33,167 nucleotides of DNA from Clostridium sp. CX1 (GTDB taxonomy: Bacteria; Bacillota; Clostridia; Clostridiales; Clostridiaceae). Made by a program: the position numbers and the translations under genes. The stretch covers positions 1 through 33,167 of the forward strand of contig NZ_JAODOO010000026.1 in the NCBI RefSeq assembly GCF_025398335.1, written 5' to 3'. Shown piece by piece: positions 31,561 to 33,167 of this stretch (position 1 is the stretch's first letter; each line of letters begins with the position of its first letter). Under the pieces are notes generated by a model that worked only from the letters and a program-made list of their open reading frames with translations, was not told the origin of the DNA and did not search any database.

Positions 31561-33153
31561 ATGTCTTATTGTTTATACTTAAGAAAATCTAGAGCTGATA
31601 TGGAAGCAGAGTCCAGAGGTGAAGGTGAAACCTTGGCTAGGCATGAAAGAGTTTTGCTTGACCTTGCGAAACGCTTAAAGCTTAGTATAACGGAAATATA
31701 TAGAGAAATTGTTTCTGGTGAAACTATTGCAGCTAGGCCTATTATGCAACAACTTCTTTCTCAAGTCGAAAATGGCATATGGGATGGTGTTTTAGTAATG
31801 GAAGTTGAACGTTTAGCCCGTGGTGACACCATAGACCAGGGTATAGTTGCACAAACCTTCAAATATTCCAATACTAAGATAATAACTCCAATGAAGATAT
31901 ATGATCCAAATAATGAGTATGATGAAGAATACTTTGAGTTCGGACTTTTCATGAGCCGCAGAGAGTATAAAACTATAAATAGAAGACTTCAACGTGGAAG
32001 GGTTCAGTCTGTAAAGGAAGGAAAGTATCTAGGAACTAAACCTCCTTACGGGTATAATAGAAAAAAGCTTGAAGGACAAAAGGGTTATACTTTAGAAACT
32101 AATCCCGAACAAGCTGATATTGTAAAGATGATATTTGAACTCTATACTAAAGGTGAGAAACAAGAAAATGGAGAGTATAAAAGATTAGGAGTAGGTCTTA
32201 TAGTTAGAAAGTTAAATGATATGAGAATCCCTCCACAAAAGGGTGATGTATGGGTTAACTCCACTATTCAAGGGATATTACGTAATCCTGTATACATAGG
32301 TAAAATCCGTTGGAACTCTCGTCCTGAAAGAAAGAAGATGGTTGATGGACAAATGGTAAAGGAACGACCTAGAGCAAATTCTGCTGATTGGATACTTGTT
32401 GATGGATTACATGAAGCTATAATTGACAATGATACCTTTGGGCTTGCCCAGGAATATCTTGCAAATAATCCTTCAAATCCATGTCCAAAGAATCATAAAG
32501 TAACTAATCCTCTTGCTGGACTAATTGTTTGTGGTCTATGTGGACGTAAACTGGTAAGGAGACCATATAGTAAAAAGAATTTGCCTGCTACCATATTATG
32601 TCCTGCTACAGCATGCTCTAATGTTAGCTCCCATTTGTCTTTTGTAGAAGATAGATTACTGCAGGCTCTTGAAAATTGGCTAGAAAATTATAAGTTAAAA
32701 TGGGAAGTAAATGATGAAACTAATAATGATGATATTCAACTAAATGTAAAGAAAAAGGCTCTTAAATCTCTTGATGATGAACTTAAAAACCTTCAAAAAC
32801 AGATGGAAAATATTCACGATTTACTTGAACAGGGTATATATTCTGTTGATAAATTTTTAGAACGTTCGAAAATTATTAATGATAAAATTAATAAATCTCA
32901 ACAGGATAAAGAAGCTCTTCTTAATGATCTTAAATTTGAAGAAGTAAAAAATAAAAGCCAAAGGATAATTATTCCTAAAATTGAAAAGGTGCTTGAATTA
33001 TATAGAGCTACAGATGATCCAGAATTAAAAAATGAATTATTAAAAGAAGTAGTTTCTAAAGCTGTTTATACCAAAACTGCAGATGGCCGCAGAGGTGGCG
33101 ATATGAGTGACTTTGAACTGGTTCTATATCCTAAATTACCTATAAATATTTAA
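31561..33153 (+). CDS. int: large serine recombinase (phage integrase)
   Basis: A 530-residue enzyme. Resolvase domain with nucleophile Ser10 in YLRKSRAD and EVERLARGD near 80; recombinase domain with KPPYGYNRKK (about 160) and ILRNPVYIGKIRW; zinc-ribbon part CGLCGRKLVRR with CPATACS; a long coiled coil (KSLDDELKNLQKQMENIHDL) as in all large serine integrases; and a conserved C-terminal section. It integrates phage DNA at attB by attP recombination without host factors other than a direction factor for excision. AGAAAGGTTGG precedes ATG 31561. An attachment site is expected directly after the gene, at the window end. Confidence 0.95.
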   Translation: MSYCLYLRKSRADMEAESRGEGETLARHERVLLDLAKRLKLSITEIYREIVSGETIAARPIMQQLLSQVENGIWDGVLVMEVERLARGDTIDQGIVAQTFKYSNTKIITPMKIYDPNNEYDEEYFEFGLFMSRREYKTINRRLQRGRVQSVKEGKYLGTKPPYGYNRKKLEGQKGYTLETNPEQADIVKMIFELYTKGEKQENGEYKRLGVGLIVRKLNDMRIPPQKGDVWVNSTIQGILRNPVYIGKIRWNSRPERKKMVDGQMVKERPRANSADWILVDGLHEAIIDNDTFGLAQEYLANNPSNPCPKNHKVTNPLAGLIVCGLCGRKLVRRPYSKKNLPATILCPATACSNVSSHLSFVEDRLLQALENWLENYKLKWEVNDETNNDDIQLNVKKKALKSLDDELKNLQKQMENIHDLLEQGIYSVDKFLERSKIINDKINKSQQDKEALLNDLKFEEVKNKSQRIIIPKIEKVLELYRATDDPELKNELLKEVVSKAVYTKTADGRRGGDMSDFELVLYPKLPINI

Positions 33154-33167
33154 ACTTATAACATTGT

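Noticed and set aside
1-33167. tRNA genes, CRISPR arrays, insertion sequences and lysis genes
   Set aside because: I looked for cloverleaf-like tRNA ends, regular repeats with spacers, transposase motifs and holin/endolysin genes and found none in the window.

Overview
The window is a temperate siphophage genome, almost certainly a prophage, from a low-GC Firmicute, most likely Clostridium sensu lato. The evidence is the strongly AT-rich DNA, AGGAGG-type ribosome binding sites with many TTG and GTG starts, and a phage gene set typical of clostridial and Bacillus prophages. Lysis genes are absent and would lie left of base 1. The left attachment site is also outside the window.

Layout. Bases 1-13580 are the late region, all on the minus strand, so transcription runs right to left. 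In transcription order it holds an HTH protein, an HNH nuclease, a likely cos region, the small and large terminase, portal, ClpP-type prohead protease, HK97-type capsid, four head-tail joining or completion proteins, major tail protein, a tail-assembly chaperone pair with a textbook -1 frameshift site, tape measure, a tail hub split into two genes, and the start of the tail-fibre genes. Bases 13581-15500 hold the late control region: a short tyrosine recombinase, an ArpU/RinA-like regulator and several repeat clusters. Bases 15500-23600 are the leftward early operon: many small proteins, SSB, a DnaD-like replisome organizer with a candidate internal origin, a secreted LysM protein, a second XRE regulator and zinc-ribbon proteins. 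Bases 23560-24670 are the lysogeny switch: a Cro-like gene, divergent promoters with TTGCATTA operators, a CI-like repressor and an ImmA/IrrE protease.

Bases 24670-31560 are an accessory block on the plus strand between the immunity genes and the integrase. It carries a single-pass membrane protein, a large protein whose C-terminus looks like a divergent diadenylate cyclase (DAC) domain, a DUF262 (GmrSD/SspE-like) protein overlapping a HEPN protein with an RX4H motif, and an N6-adenine methyltransferase. This is the best candidate for an undescribed defence or superinfection-exclusion system: a nucleotide-signalling pair beside a modification/nuclease trio. Bases 31561-33153 encode a large serine recombinase, the likely integrase, so an attachment site should lie just past its end.

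Other notable signals are a promoter-hairpin-terminator unit that looks like a small antisense RNA (21260-21369), an in-frame hydrophobic extension behind the stop codon of the DAC-like gene, a duplicated C-terminal peptide module on the two halves of the split tail hub, and intrinsic terminators inside the leftward operons. All functional calls come from reading the sequence and from memory of protein families; no database search was run.
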